Notes under the pieces: model-generated
What the model saw: only the letters and a program-made list of their open reading frames with translations
Told to the model about the DNA's origin: nothing
The model's database searches: none
Assembly (NCBI GenBank): GCA_004193205.1
Contig: RZUM01000009.1
Location: forward strand, 62,001 to 126,000
Reading direction: 5' to 3'
Length of the DNA stretch: 64,000 bases
Source: Gordonia sediminis
Lineage (GTDB): Bacteria; Actinomycetota; Actinomycetes; Mycobacteriales; Mycobacteriaceae
Part shown: positions 19,759 to 27,661 of the stretch, one piece after another
Position numbering within the stretch: the first letter of the stretch is position 1
How the letters are laid out: every line of letters begins with the position of its first letter
Made by a program: the position numbers and the translations under genes

Positions 19759-21681
19759 TCACGCCTCGGCGACGGCCCGCCGATGCAGTTCCGCGGCAAC
19801 CCGGACCGCCGAGTTCGCCTCCCCATAGCCCCGGTACCCTCCGCGCCGGCAGACCACCTCGAAGAACAGGTCCTCCCCGATCGTCGGGGTGAAGAAGTGG
19901 AAGAACTCCCCGCCGTTGGCATCCGCGTCGTAGAGGATGCCGAAGCTGCGCATGCCCTCAATCATGGTGTCGGACAGGTCGAATCGGGCCGCCAGGTCGT
20001 CGTAGTAGTTGTCGGGTATGGACAACGCGCGCAACCCCCGCGCCCGGCACGCACGTGCGGTCTCGACGATGTCGACGCATTCGAACGCGACATGGGTGAG
20101 ACCTCCGCGACGTCGTAGCGGGCCCCGGGTGTCGAGCTGGTTCGGCACCAGCGAGGCGACGATGCGCACGGTGTCGCCCGAGGAGGTCTGCATGGTCAGC
20201 GCCTGACTGCGCATGGTGCCGACGGCATCGGGCAGGTCGAGCCCGTCGTCGACGCTCATCCCGAAGACCGAGCGCAACAGCAGCATCGCACCCTCCCAGT
20301 CGGCGGTGCCGATGCCGATACCGACATGATCGACGCCGGTGACCAGGTTCGCTGGTTCGGCCGTCCGGCGAGGCACCAGGTCGAATTGTTCCTGCCAGTC
20401 CGCAGCGGATGCCTCGGCGCGCAGGTCGATCGCGAGGGTGTCGGTGACATCGAGACGCACGACCTCGTCGGCGTTGCCGTCCGTGCCGGGCGCCGCGACC
20501 GGGGCGACCGGCACGTCGAAGGCCGCCGCACGTTGCGCCCAGGACGCCGGATTGTCGCTGCGCACCCCGATCTGTGCGATCGTCGGCATGTCGGGGTCGA
20601 CCCCGGGGGCGGTCCACACCGTGCCGGCGGTCGGGTCGACGACGACGGCGAGCCCGGCGTCGCGGTAGAGCTGCAGACCGGTCCCGCTGTCCACACCCTG
20701 AAGATCGAATCCGATGTGCGACAACGTCTCCGCAACCTTCGGCGCCAGCACGGGACCGGCGGCCACGCGCACCGAGACAACCGCGCCGGCATCGGGCGAG
20801 CCGGCATCGGGCGAGTCGGCACCGAGTTCGGAGAGATACCGCAGCGACCGATGCGCGTCCCGCGCGGTCCGAGCCGGGTCCGCGTGCCGGAAGATGTCAC
20901 TGAACACCTCGAGCGACCACGGCCCGTCGTAGCCGGCCGCCTGCACCGAGTGGATGAACCCGCCGAGGTCGAAGTTGCCCTGCCCCGGCAGGCATCGGTG
21001 GTGCCGACTCCACTGCAGGATATCCATTCTCATCATCGGCGCGTCGGCGAGCTGCAGGAAGAAGATCGACCCCGGCGCGAGGTCGGCGATCGCCGACGGG
21101 TCGTCACCGCGGGAGAGGATGTGGAAGCTGTCGAGACAATTGCCGAGGGCCGGATCGTCGACCGCCGCGACGAGGCGCGCGGCATGGCGATAGTCGCTCA
21201 CGTGGGCGCCCCAGGCGAGCGCCTCATACGCGATGCGCTTCCCCCGGCGTCGGGCTACCGCCGTGGCCGCCGCCAACTGCTCCGACAGCAACGCGTCGTC
21301 GGTCACCGCGTCCGCCGACGGCGACGAACAGACCAGCAGTAGGTCACACCCCAGCTGATCCATCAGATCGAACTTGCGTTCCAGGCGTATGAGGTTGCGG
21401 GCGAACCGGCCCGGATCCACGCTGTCGAGATCCCGGAAGGGTTGGTAGAGGTCGATCGTAAGTCCGCGCTCGGCGACGGACCGGGCCAGTTCGGCCGGCC
21501 GGGCCGCCGACGCGATCAGGTCCGGCTCGAAGATCTCCACCCCGTCGAATCCCGCCGCGGCCGCCGCGTCGAGCTTCTGGTCCAGCGTCCCCGACAGGCA
21601 CACGGTCGCGATGGACGTGCGCGGCAACGCTCCGGCACGACCGGCCGTCGTCGCACTGGTGATTGTGGTGGCTGTGGTCAT
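19759..21681 (-). CDS. qsuB: 3-dehydroshikimate dehydratase, two-domain QsuB type
   Basis: The 640-aa enzyme has an N-terminal xylose-isomerase-like TIM barrel (residues about 1-290; GFDGVEIFEPDL, YEALAWGAHVSDYRHA, GNCLDSFHILSRGDD, WSLEVFSDIFRH). The C-terminal half is vicinal-oxygen-chelate, HPPD-like (GVDHVGIGIGTADWEGAM, LTHVAFECVDIVETARACRARG, GGEFFHFFTPTIGEDLFFEVV). This is the QsuB fusion of C. glutamicum, which turns 3-dehydroshikimate into protocatechuate during quinate or shikimate use. I chose the ATG at 21681, which has GGAGG six bases upstream, over the ATG at 21687 that abuts the site. It is divergent from the transporter and dehydrogenase genes, with palindromes between. Confidence 0.9.
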   Translation of the reverse strand: MTTATTITSATTAGRAGALPRTSIATVCLSGTLDQKLDAAAAAGFDGVEIFEPDLIASAARPAELARSVAERGLTIDLYQPFRDLDSVDPGRFARNLIRLERKFDLMDQLGCDLLLVCSSPSADAVTDDALLSEQLAAATAVARRRGKRIAYEALAWGAHVSDYRHAARLVAAVDDPALGNCLDSFHILSRGDDPSAIADLAPGSIFFLQLADAPMMRMDILQWSRHHRCLPGQGNFDLGGFIHSVQAAGYDGPWSLEVFSDIFRHADPARTARDAHRSLRYLSELGADSPDAGSPDAGAVVSVRVAAGPVLAPKVAETLSHIGFDLQGVDSGTGLQLYRDAGLAVVVDPTAGTVWTAPGVDPDMPTIAQIGVRSDNPASWAQRAAAFDVPVAPVAAPGTDGNADEVVRLDVTDTLAIDLRAEASAADWQEQFDLVPRRTAEPANLVTGVDHVGIGIGTADWEGAMLLLRSVFGMSVDDGLDLPDAVGTMRSQALTMQTSSGDTVRIVASLVPNQLDTRGPLRRRGGLTHVAFECVDIVETARACRARGLRALSIPDNYYDDLAARFDLSDTMIEGMRSFGILYDADANGGEFFHFFTPTIGEDLFFEVVCRRGGYRGYGEANSAVRVAAELHRRAVAEA

Positions 21682-21719
21682 CGTCATCCTCCGGTAGTGA
21701 CGCCCGACACGATGCGATC

Positions 21720-21741
21720 GAATGTACCAAACGGTACATTC
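21720..21741. promoter_or_regulatory. Palindromic operator candidate upstream of qsuB
   Basis: A perfect inverted repeat GAATGTACC-AAAC-GGTACATTC lies 39 bp upstream of the qsuB start. The 22-bp dyad size suits a TetR-family dimer, and a TetR regulator ends this gene cluster. The pairing is inferred. Confidence 0.6.
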
Positions 21742-21798
21742 ATTCGTCCATGACCTGGATCTAACCCACAACTGTTCGCGATCTCTACCTGCGATTTT

Positions 21799-21820
21799 CC
21801 AGATTTTATGAACTATCTGG
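21799..21820. promoter_or_regulatory. Second inverted repeat, just upstream of the transporter promoter
   Basis: CCAGAT-N10-ATCTGG lies in an AT-rich stretch that ends ten bases before the -35 box of the shikimate transporter. It is positioned like an activator or repressor site. A smaller dyad AACTA-N6-TAGTT overlaps it. Confidence 0.4.
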
Positions 21821-21829
21821 TTAGTTGTC

Positions 21830-21858
21830 TTGACGCGAGCCGAACCGCTTTGTACTCT
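21830..21858 (+). promoter_or_regulatory. Sigma-A-type promoter for the shikimate transporter-dehydrogenase unit
   Basis: TTGACG (21830-21835), a 17-bp spacer and TACTCT (21853-21858) lie about 50 bp upstream of the transporter start. Confidence 0.6.
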
Positions 21859-21906
21859 CAGTCACACACCGCCCGAGCGGTGGCCCCCACCACATCTGGA
21901 GGACCG

Positions 21907-23262
21907 ATGACCACCAACCACGACCTGCCGGCACCCGCGCCGCGCAAGGCCGCGCTGGCCAGCTTCATGGGCAGCCTGGTCGAGTACTACGACTTCTTCA
22001 TCTTCGGCACCGCGTCGGCGCTGGTGTTCAACAAGATCTTCTTCCCCGAATTCAGCTCCGGCGCAGGCACCCTCGCGGCCTTCGCCACCTTCGGTATGGC
22101 CTACGTGGCCCGCCCGATCGGCGCGGTGATCCTCGGGCACTTCGGTGACCGCATCGGCCGCCAACGCGTGCTGGTCTTCACCCTCCTGCTGATGGGTCTG
22201 TCGACCTTCCTGATCGGCTGCCTGCCCGACTACAACACCATCGGTATCGCCGCCCCGATCGCTCTCGTGGTGCTGCGCCTGATGCAGGGCCTGTCGGCCG
22301 CGGGCGAACAGTCCGGGGCGAGCTCGCTGACCGTGGAACACGCCGATTCGGGCAAACGCGCCTTCTATGCCAGCTGGACACTCAACGGCACGCAGGCCGG
22401 TCTGCTGGTGGGCACCCTGGCGTTCATCCCGGTCGCCGCGCTTCCCGACGACATCCTGCTCAGCTGGGGCTGGCGCGTCCCGTTCCTGTTCAGCGCGGTC
22501 GTGATGGGCGTCGCCTACATCATCCGCCGATCGCTGCCGGAGACCCCGGTCTTCGAGAAGGTCAAGGACTCCGAGGGCGTCTCCGACATCCCGCTGCTGG
22601 TCCTGATGCGCTTCCACTGGCGGGCCCTGCTGCGGGTGATACTGTGCGCCACGGTCTCGGTCATGAGCACCCTGTTCTCCACCTTCGCGCTGAAGTACGC
22701 CACCGACGATTTCGAGGTGACCAAGAGTTCGATGCTCCTGATCAGCGTGATTGCCAACACCGTCATGCTCGTCAGCCAGCCGCTGTGGGGTATCGCGGCC
22801 GACCGGATCGGACGCAAGCCGGTCTTCATCGGCGGCGCCATCGGTTGCGCGGTCTTGGCCTTCCCCTACCTGGCGATCATCACCACCGGCTCCTTCTGGG
22901 CCATCCTGGTCGCGACACTGATCATCCAGTCCGTCGTGTACGCCGCTGCCAACGCCATCTGGCCGTCGTTCTACTCCGAGATGTTCCCGGCGCGGGTCCG
23001 CTACTCCGGTGTCGCCATCGGCACCCAGCTCGGCTTCATGGTCAGCGGGTTCCTGCCGCTCATCGCCTCGGCGATCCTCGGTGAAGGGCAGCTCGGATGG
23101 CTCCCGGTCGCGATCGTCGTCGCCGCCTTCTCCCTGATCGCCGCGATCGCCGCAGCCACCGCGAAGGAAACCCACAAGACCGACACGATGGCGCTGGGCG
23201 AGAACGGCACCGGCACCGCCCGGACCGCACCGGCCACCGAGTTATCCCCCGCCACCGTGTGA
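21907..23262 (+). CDS. shiA: MFS metabolite:H+ symporter, ShiA (shikimate) type
   Basis: The 451-aa protein has 12 predicted helices. MHS-family motifs are present: ASFMGSLVEYYDFFIFGTAS in helix 1, the loop GHFGDRIGRQRVL, RLMQGLSAAGEQSGA, and the second-half GIAADRIGRKPVF. The MHS family includes ShiA, ProP and KgtP. Placement between a 3-dehydroshikimate dehydratase and a quinate/shikimate dehydrogenase points to uptake of shikimate, quinate or dehydroshikimate. The ATG at 21907 has TGGAGG six to seven bases upstream. Substrate is inferred from context. Confidence 0.85.
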   Translation: MTTNHDLPAPAPRKAALASFMGSLVEYYDFFIFGTASALVFNKIFFPEFSSGAGTLAAFATFGMAYVARPIGAVILGHFGDRIGRQRVLVFTLLLMGLSTFLIGCLPDYNTIGIAAPIALVVLRLMQGLSAAGEQSGASSLTVEHADSGKRAFYASWTLNGTQAGLLVGTLAFIPVAALPDDILLSWGWRVPFLFSAVVMGVAYIIRRSLPETPVFEKVKDSEGVSDIPLLVLMRFHWRALLRVILCATVSVMSTLFSTFALKYATDDFEVTKSSMLLISVIANTVMLVSQPLWGIAADRIGRKPVFIGGAIGCAVLAFPYLAIITTGSFWAILVATLIIQSVVYAAANAIWPSFYSEMFPARVRYSGVAIGTQLGFMVSGFLPLIASAILGEGQLGWLPVAIVVAAFSLIAAIAAATAKETHKTDTMALGENGTGTARTAPATELSPATV

Positions 23263-23310
23263 CGGTTCCCCCTGCCCGATCAACGCACCCCACCACGAAG
23301 GACACCGACC

Positions 23311-24249
23311 ATGTTCGACTCCGAATTCGCAACCGCCACAAGCCGAGTCAACGACGGAGCCGTGGTCTGCGCGTTGATCGGGCAGGGGATCTCCCGATCC
23401 CTGACCCCGCCGATGCACGAGCGTGAAGCCGCCGCGCAGGGCATCGACTACACCTATCTGACCCTCGATGTCCCGGCTGCTGCGGTCTCGCTCACCGACC
23501 TCTCCGAGCTCATCGGCCGAGCCCGCGCCGCCGGGCTGCGCGGCCTCAATGTCACCCACCCCTTCAAGCAGCGGATCATCGAACACCTCGACCAGCTCTC
23601 CCCCGACGCCGAACGTCTCGGTGCCGTGAACACCGTGGTGTTCGACGGCGAGCGCACCGTCGGCCACAACACCGACTGGTCCGGTTTCGCCCGCAACTTC
23701 GATCTGCACTTCGGGGCCGAAAGCACCGACCCGGTCGAGCGGGGGCGTGTGGTACAGCTCGGCGCGGGCGGTGCGGGATCGGCGGTCGCCTACGCGATGC
23801 TGAGCCGCGGCGTCGAGAGCTTCCACCTCGTCGACGCCGACCTGGCCCGCGCGACCGCTCTCGCCGGGATCCTGCGCACACTGTTCCCCGCGGCCGAGAT
23901 CACCGCCGGCGCCACCGACGACGCGCCCGACCACATCGTCCGGGCAGACGGTCTCGTCCACGCCACCCCGATCGGCATGGCCGCGCATCCCGGGATGGCA
24001 GTTCGGCCTTCGGTCCTGCGCAGCGACCTCTGGGTTGCCGAGGTGGTCTACCGTCCGGTGATCACGCCGCTGATCGCGGCCGCGCGGGCCGTCGGCGCGC
24101 GCACGCTGACCGGTGACGGGATGGCCGTGCACCAGGCCGTGGACGCACTCCGTCTGTTCACCGGTCTCGAGCCCGACGCCGATCGCATGACCCGCCACAT
24201 CGGCGAGCTCATCGCCGCCGAGGACGATGACCTGGCCCGGTCGGCGTGA
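23311..24249 (+). CDS. qsuD: Quinate/shikimate dehydrogenase, QsuD-like (AroE family)
   Basis: The 312-aa protein has the substrate-binding half (LIGQGISRSLTPPMHEREA, GLNVTHPFKQRIIEHLD with the catalytic Lys, GAVNTVVFDGERTVGHNTDWSGF). It also has a nucleotide-binding half with the glycine motif LGAGGAGSAVAYAML followed by an acidic VDADLARA loop. An acidic end to that loop favours NAD+ over NADP+, as in catabolic QsuD of Corynebacterium. The C-terminal segment MAVHQAVDALRLFTGLEPD also matches QsuD. It follows the transporter gene by 48 bp and should oxidise quinate or shikimate to the 3-dehydro compounds. Confidence 0.9.
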   Translation: MFDSEFATATSRVNDGAVVCALIGQGISRSLTPPMHEREAAAQGIDYTYLTLDVPAAAVSLTDLSELIGRARAAGLRGLNVTHPFKQRIIEHLDQLSPDAERLGAVNTVVFDGERTVGHNTDWSGFARNFDLHFGAESTDPVERGRVVQLGAGGAGSAVAYAMLSRGVESFHLVDADLARATALAGILRTLFPAAEITAGATDDAPDHIVRADGLVHATPIGMAAHPGMAVRPSVLRSDLWVAEVVYRPVITPLIAAARAVGARTLTGDGMAVHQAVDALRLFTGLEPDADRMTRHIGELIAAEDDDLARSA

Positions 24250-24267
24250 CGGCCGCGGCACCAGGAT

Positions 24268-24289
24268 GTACGAACGATAGAGTTCATAC
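24268..24289. promoter_or_regulatory. Imperfect palindrome immediately upstream of the TetR gene
   Basis: GTACGAAC-N6-GTTCATAC has one mismatch between arms and ends one base before the GTG chosen as the TetR start. It shares a GTAC core with the 21720-21741 operator. Autoregulation is inferred. Confidence 0.45.
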
Positions 24290-24290
24290 C

Positions 24291-24947
24291 GTGACCACCG
24301 AGGCCGTCCGCCGGCGAGATGCCGACCGCACCAAGGCGAATATCGTCGCCGTGGCGACGAAGGAGTTTGCGAACAAGGGCTATGCCGGAGCCCGCGTCGA
24401 CGAGATCGCCGCGAAGACGCACACGACCAAGCGGATGCTCTATTACTACTACGGCGACAAGGACGGGCTCTACCAAGCGGTCCTCGAGGCCTCTTACGGC
24501 AAGATCCGCCGGCTCGAGCAGCGTGTGTCCCACGTCGAGGACGACCCGGTGACCGCGATCCGGCAGCTCGCCGAGATCACCTTCGACCACCACGACCGCA
24601 ACCCCGACTTCATCCGCATCGTCGCCGGCGAGAACATCCTCAAGGGTGTCCACATCAAGAACGCGACGTCGGTGCAGGAACTCGGCAGTCCGGCCGTGGA
24701 CATCCTCGGCCGCATCCTCGAGGTCGGACGTGCCCGCGGACTGTTCCGCGATGACGTCGACGCCCTCGACATCCACCTCGTGATCAGTAGCTTCTGCTTC
24801 TTCCGGGTGGCCAACCGCTACACGTTCAAGACGCTCTTCGGCCGCGACCTCACTGCCACCGACCAACGGGCCACACAGCGGAAGATGCTCGGCGACATGG
24901 TCGTCGCCTATCTGACCGACCTGGACCAGTCGGCCGATTCGGACTGA
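24291..24947 (+). CDS. TetR-family transcriptional regulator of the quinate/shikimate cluster
   Basis: The 218-aa protein has a TetR HTH near the N-terminus (residues about 10-56: RTKANIVAVATKEFANKGY, GARVDEIAAKTHTTKRMLYYYYGDKDGLY). A helical ligand-binding domain follows. It is last in the transporter-dehydrogenase unit and probably responds to a cluster intermediate. The start is unsure: the GTG at 24291 gives a typical short TetR leader but lacks a Shine-Dalgarno, while a GTG at 24246 would overlap the qsuD stop (GTGA). In C. glutamicum the qsu genes use a LysR-type regulator, so the TetR here is a different solution. Confidence 0.82.
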   Translation: MTTEAVRRRDADRTKANIVAVATKEFANKGYAGARVDEIAAKTHTTKRMLYYYYGDKDGLYQAVLEASYGKIRRLEQRVSHVEDDPVTAIRQLAEITFDHHDRNPDFIRIVAGENILKGVHIKNATSVQELGSPAVDILGRILEVGRARGLFRDDVDALDIHLVISSFCFFRVANRYTFKTLFGRDLTATDQRATQRKMLGDMVVAYLTDLDQSADSD

Positions 24948-24964
24948 CGGACCATCCCTACCCG

Positions 24965-25055
24965 CCGACAACAACCAACTGCTCCTCGACAGCAACCGAA
25001 ACCCCGCCGACAGCAACCACTTTCGCGCCGACAACACGGAATCCTGCCGACAGCA
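24965..25055. repeat. Five imperfect direct repeats with 21-bp period
   Basis: The core CGACA(A/G)CA begins at 24966, 24987, 25008, 25029 and 25048, giving spacings of 21, 21, 21 and 19 bp. Copies share CCGACAGCAACC-like sequence. They lie between the TetR stop and the secreted-protein gene. Function is unknown. Confidence 0.8.
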
Positions 25056-25164
25056 CCCCGCGTCGATTCGCTGACCCGCCTGTTGCTCCAAATAGCACTG
25101 CCCGGTTGTCCGAAATGTGTAGGCTCTGATCTACGGCGGCAAATGTCGATCCTTGGGAGTCCCG

Positions 25165-26058
25165 GTGAAATCGCTGAGAAGTGTCCGCGTCCTTCCGATC
25201 GTTGCCCTTCTCGCAGCGTCAACCGCTATGACACTGGGGAACCCGGGTCAGTCGTCGGCGGCCGTCAGCCTCGCGCCCCTCTCGGCCGCCAGCCTCGCGC
25301 CGCTGCCGACCGTCAACCTCGCGCCTCGGCCGGCCGCTGGGCCGCCACCGGGAGCCATCATCAGGGGGATTGCCAAGAACCAGTGGGAATACTGCGTTCT
25401 CCTGTGCCCACCGATGATCGAGTTCGCAATCGACGTGCCGACCGCGGCGCTACGCGCTCCCGACGTGTACTCCGCGGCTCTGGCCGAGACCGGATCCGAT
25501 GGCAAGGCCAAGGGCGTCGCGCTGGCATCGGTGACCGGTCCGGCGAGCGACGGGATCACCGAAATGTTCGGCAAGGACATCCTCTTGGTGGTACCGAAGG
25601 TGAAGAACGTGTTGGGCGTGGCAGCCGTCGAGATGATGACCGTTGCCGACATTGCCCTGTCGGGTGGCACACCTGATCAAGTCGGTGCGGCCTACGACTC
25701 GGGACGCACCCGGCTCCTCGAAGCCGTCAAGACGCCTATGATGCTCAACCCGCCGGACCTCAGACAACCGCAGACCAGGGCGCAGTACGCCGCCGTCAAC
25801 GCCGTCGACATCGGATGGACCGTGGGCTATATCGTGCCGGAACTGATGCTGATCGGCGGTGCCGCCTCGGCCGACAAGGCCGCGAACGTTCTCGCCACCA
25901 CAGGTGACCCGGACCAGGCACGGAACGCGGGAGTCGAAAGCTTCAACCAGGTCCTCACCAAGGTGGGTGATGTCGTCAGCGGGGCGATCGAGAATCGTCG
26001 TGTGCCGGAGCCGGCCACAAGCGCGCCACCCGGGAACAACGCCGGGGCGGCGCGTTGA
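25165..26058 (+). CDS. Secreted protein of unknown function
   Basis: I recognise no family for this 297-aa product. It has a Sec-type signal peptide (RVLPIVALLAASTAMTLG, probable cleavage near SSAA). A low-complexity segment made of three 8-residue units of the form (V/A)(S/N)LAP follows. The globular body has two close cysteines (YCVLLC) that could form a disulfide. The last 25 residues are Pro/Ala/Asn-rich. Hydrophobic stretches such as GWTVGYIVPELMLIGGAASA recall toxin-like or pore-like helices, but this is weak. The GTG at 25165 has GGGAG upstream; a TTG four codons earlier is the alternative. It stands alone between the TetR gene and truA. Confidence 0.65.
   Translation: MKSLRSVRVLPIVALLAASTAMTLGNPGQSSAAVSLAPLSAASLAPLPTVNLAPRPAAGPPPGAIIRGIAKNQWEYCVLLCPPMIEFAIDVPTAALRAPDVYSAALAETGSDGKAKGVALASVTGPASDGITEMFGKDILLVVPKVKNVLGVAAVEMMTVADIALSGGTPDQVGAAYDSGRTRLLEAVKTPMMLNPPDLRQPQTRAQYAAVNAVDIGWTVGYIVPELMLIGGAASADKAANVLATTGDPDQARNAGVESFNQVLTKVGDVVSGAIENRRVPEPATSAPPGNNAGAAR
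25264..25335 (+). repeat. Three tandem 24-bp repeats inside the secreted-protein gene
   Basis: Units at 25264-25287, 25288-25311 and 25312-25335 share the pattern G(T/C)CA(G/A)CCTCGCGCC. They encode three 8-residue units just after the signal peptide, a likely site of copy-number variation. Confidence 0.75.
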
Positions 26059-26099
26059 GATCGATTTCCTTCACCCGATAGCCCGCAGGCTGATGGCGT

Positions 26100-26990
26100 T
26101 CAGGCGCCGCAGCATCCTCCAGGGGACCGGACGTCCCTCGTGACCTCGTTGCGGGCGGCCAGCTCGGATTCGGGCGGATAGTCGACGCCGACCAGGCACA
26201 GACCCCGCGCATCGGCGACCGGGATCCTGCTATTGCGCGTGGTCTCGGTCAAGAGTCCCCGGCACCAGTCGACGTCGCGCCGACCGTCCCCCACACTTGC
26301 GACCGCCCCGACCAGCGAGCGCACCATCGACCAGCAGAACGCGTCGGCACTCACCGCACCGATCAACACACCGTCATGGTCACGGTGCCACGAGAACCGC
26401 TGCAGATCGCGAATCGTTGTGGCGCCCTCACGACGCCGACAGAATGCGGCAAAGTCGTTGAGCCCCAACAGACTCTCCGATGCGTCGATCATGGCATCGA
26501 CATCCAGGGGGCGTGACCAGGTCGCCGTAGACCGCGCATGGATGGGCTCGGCTCCCCAGCGCGTGTCGGTCAGCCGGTACACATAGTGCCGCCGCAGCGC
26601 CGAGAACCGGGCATCGAAATCGGCGCTGATCCGGTCAATCCGCCGGACCCGCACATCATCCGGCAACATCTTGGCGAGCCGCCCGACGAGGCGGGAGGGG
26701 TCTCCGGCGATGGACCGCGTGTCCAAATACGTTTCGGCTACGTCGGTGTGCGCGACCTGCCCGGTCGCATGCACCCCGGCGTCGGTGCGGCCCGCGACGG
26801 TGAGCCGGACGGGAACCCGCAGCACCGTCGACAGTGTCTCCTCGAGCAACTCGCAGACGGTTCGCTGCCCGATCTGCCGCGCCCACCCGGCGAAGTCGGT
26901 TCCGTCGTAGGAGATGTCGAGGCGCAGACGACAGAACCCGCCGTCACCGGGTGCGGTGGCGGCGGGCTCTGACAGCGCGTCTGGACTCAG
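26100..26990 (-). CDS. truA: tRNA pseudouridine(38-40) synthase TruA, probable non-canonical (CTG) start
   Basis: TruA modifies uridines 38-40 of the tRNA anticodon arm. The frame contains [19 protein letters not shown], the catalytic-Asp motif [34 protein letters not shown] and [16 protein letters not shown]. The conserved N-terminus lies upstream of the first in-frame TTG (26849), yet I find no ATG, GTG or TTG between it and the rplQ overlap. A CTG at 26990 overlaps the rplQ stop as CTGA, just where relatives often have an ATGA coupling; a second CTG is at 26975. Either CTG is used through coupling to rplQ, or the sequence carries a start mutation or error. The 3' end encodes a cysteine-containing tail (GGCCGA). 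Confidence 0.8.
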   Translation of the reverse strand: MSPDALSEPAATAPGDGGFCRLRLDISYDGTDFAGWARQIGQRTVCELLEETLSTVLRVPVRLTVAGRTDAGVHATGQVAHTDVAETYLDTRSIAGDPSRLVGRLAKMLPDDVRVRRIDRISADFDARFSALRRHYVYRLTDTRWGAEPIHARSTATWSRPLDVDAMIDASESLLGLNDFAAFCRRREGATTIRDLQRFSWHRDHDGVLIGAVSADAFCWSMVRSLVGAVASVGDGRRDVDWCRGLLTETTRNSRIPVADARGLCLVGVDYPPESELAARNEVTRDVRSPGGCCGA

Positions 26991-27601
26991 TCGTCCGACT
27001 TCTTCTCGTCGGCAGCAGCCTCGGCGGTTTCGTCCGCGGCAGCAGCGCTCGAAGCGTCGTCGGCGACCTCGGCCTCGGCGGCCGCGTCGGCATCGGTGGC
27101 CTCGGCCTCGACGGCCTCAGCCGCGTTCTCTGCCTCGGCGGTCTCGGCGGCCTCGTCGGCGTCGGCAACCGGCTCGGCAGCCTTCTCCTGTGCCTTCTGC
27201 GAGGCGGCGACGCGGGTGGCGCGGCTGGCCTCACTCGACACGGTCGACTCACGCACCAGCTCGATCACGGCCATGGGGGCGTTGTCACCCTTGCGCGGCA
27301 GCGTCTTGATGATGCGGGTGTAGCCACCGGGACGATCCGCGAAGAACGGACCGATCTCGGCGAACAGGGTGTGCACGACATCCTTGTCACGGATGTCCTT
27401 CATCACCTCACGACGGTTGGCCAGCGAGCCGCCCTTGGCGTGGGTGATCAGCTTCTCGGCGTACGGGCGCAGCCGTTTCGCCTTCGCTTCGGTGGTGGTG
27501 ATGCGGCCGTGCTCGAAGAGCGAGGTGGCAAGGTTCGCCAACATCGCCTTCTGGTGGCTGGCCGACCCGCCGAGGCGGGCACCCTTGGTGGGCTTGGGCA
27601 T
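26987..27601 (-). CDS. rplQ: 50S ribosomal protein L17 with long acidic tail
   Basis: The first 120 residues are canonical L17 ([71 protein letters not shown]). After that comes a tail of about 80 residues made almost only of Ala, Glu and Asp, ending EKKSDD. The total of 204 aa compares with about 120 in E. coli and 180 in M. tuberculosis; such tails are an actinobacterial trait. Last ribosomal gene of the infA-rplQ block, downstream of rpoA and overlapping the start of truA. Confidence 0.96.
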   Translation of the reverse strand: MPKPTKGARLGGSASHQKAMLANLATSLFEHGRITTTEAKAKRLRPYAEKLITHAKGGSLANRREVMKDIRDKDVVHTLFAEIGPFFADRPGGYTRIIKTLPRKGDNAPMAVIELVRESTVSSEASRATRVAASQKAQEKAAEPVADADEAAETAEAENAAEAVEAEATDADAAAEAEVADDASSAAAADETAEAAADEKKSDD

Positions 27602-27661
27602 TTCTCTTCTCCTAGAAGAAACTCACGATCTCACGACCGGAAGTCAGGGTTGGGCGGCAGC

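Noticed and set aside
24048-25091. Minus-strand open frame with LLSAG-type repeats downstream of and across the TetR gene
   Set aside because: Most of it lies antisense to qsuD and the TetR gene; the repeat part is explained by the 21-bp DNA repeat array.
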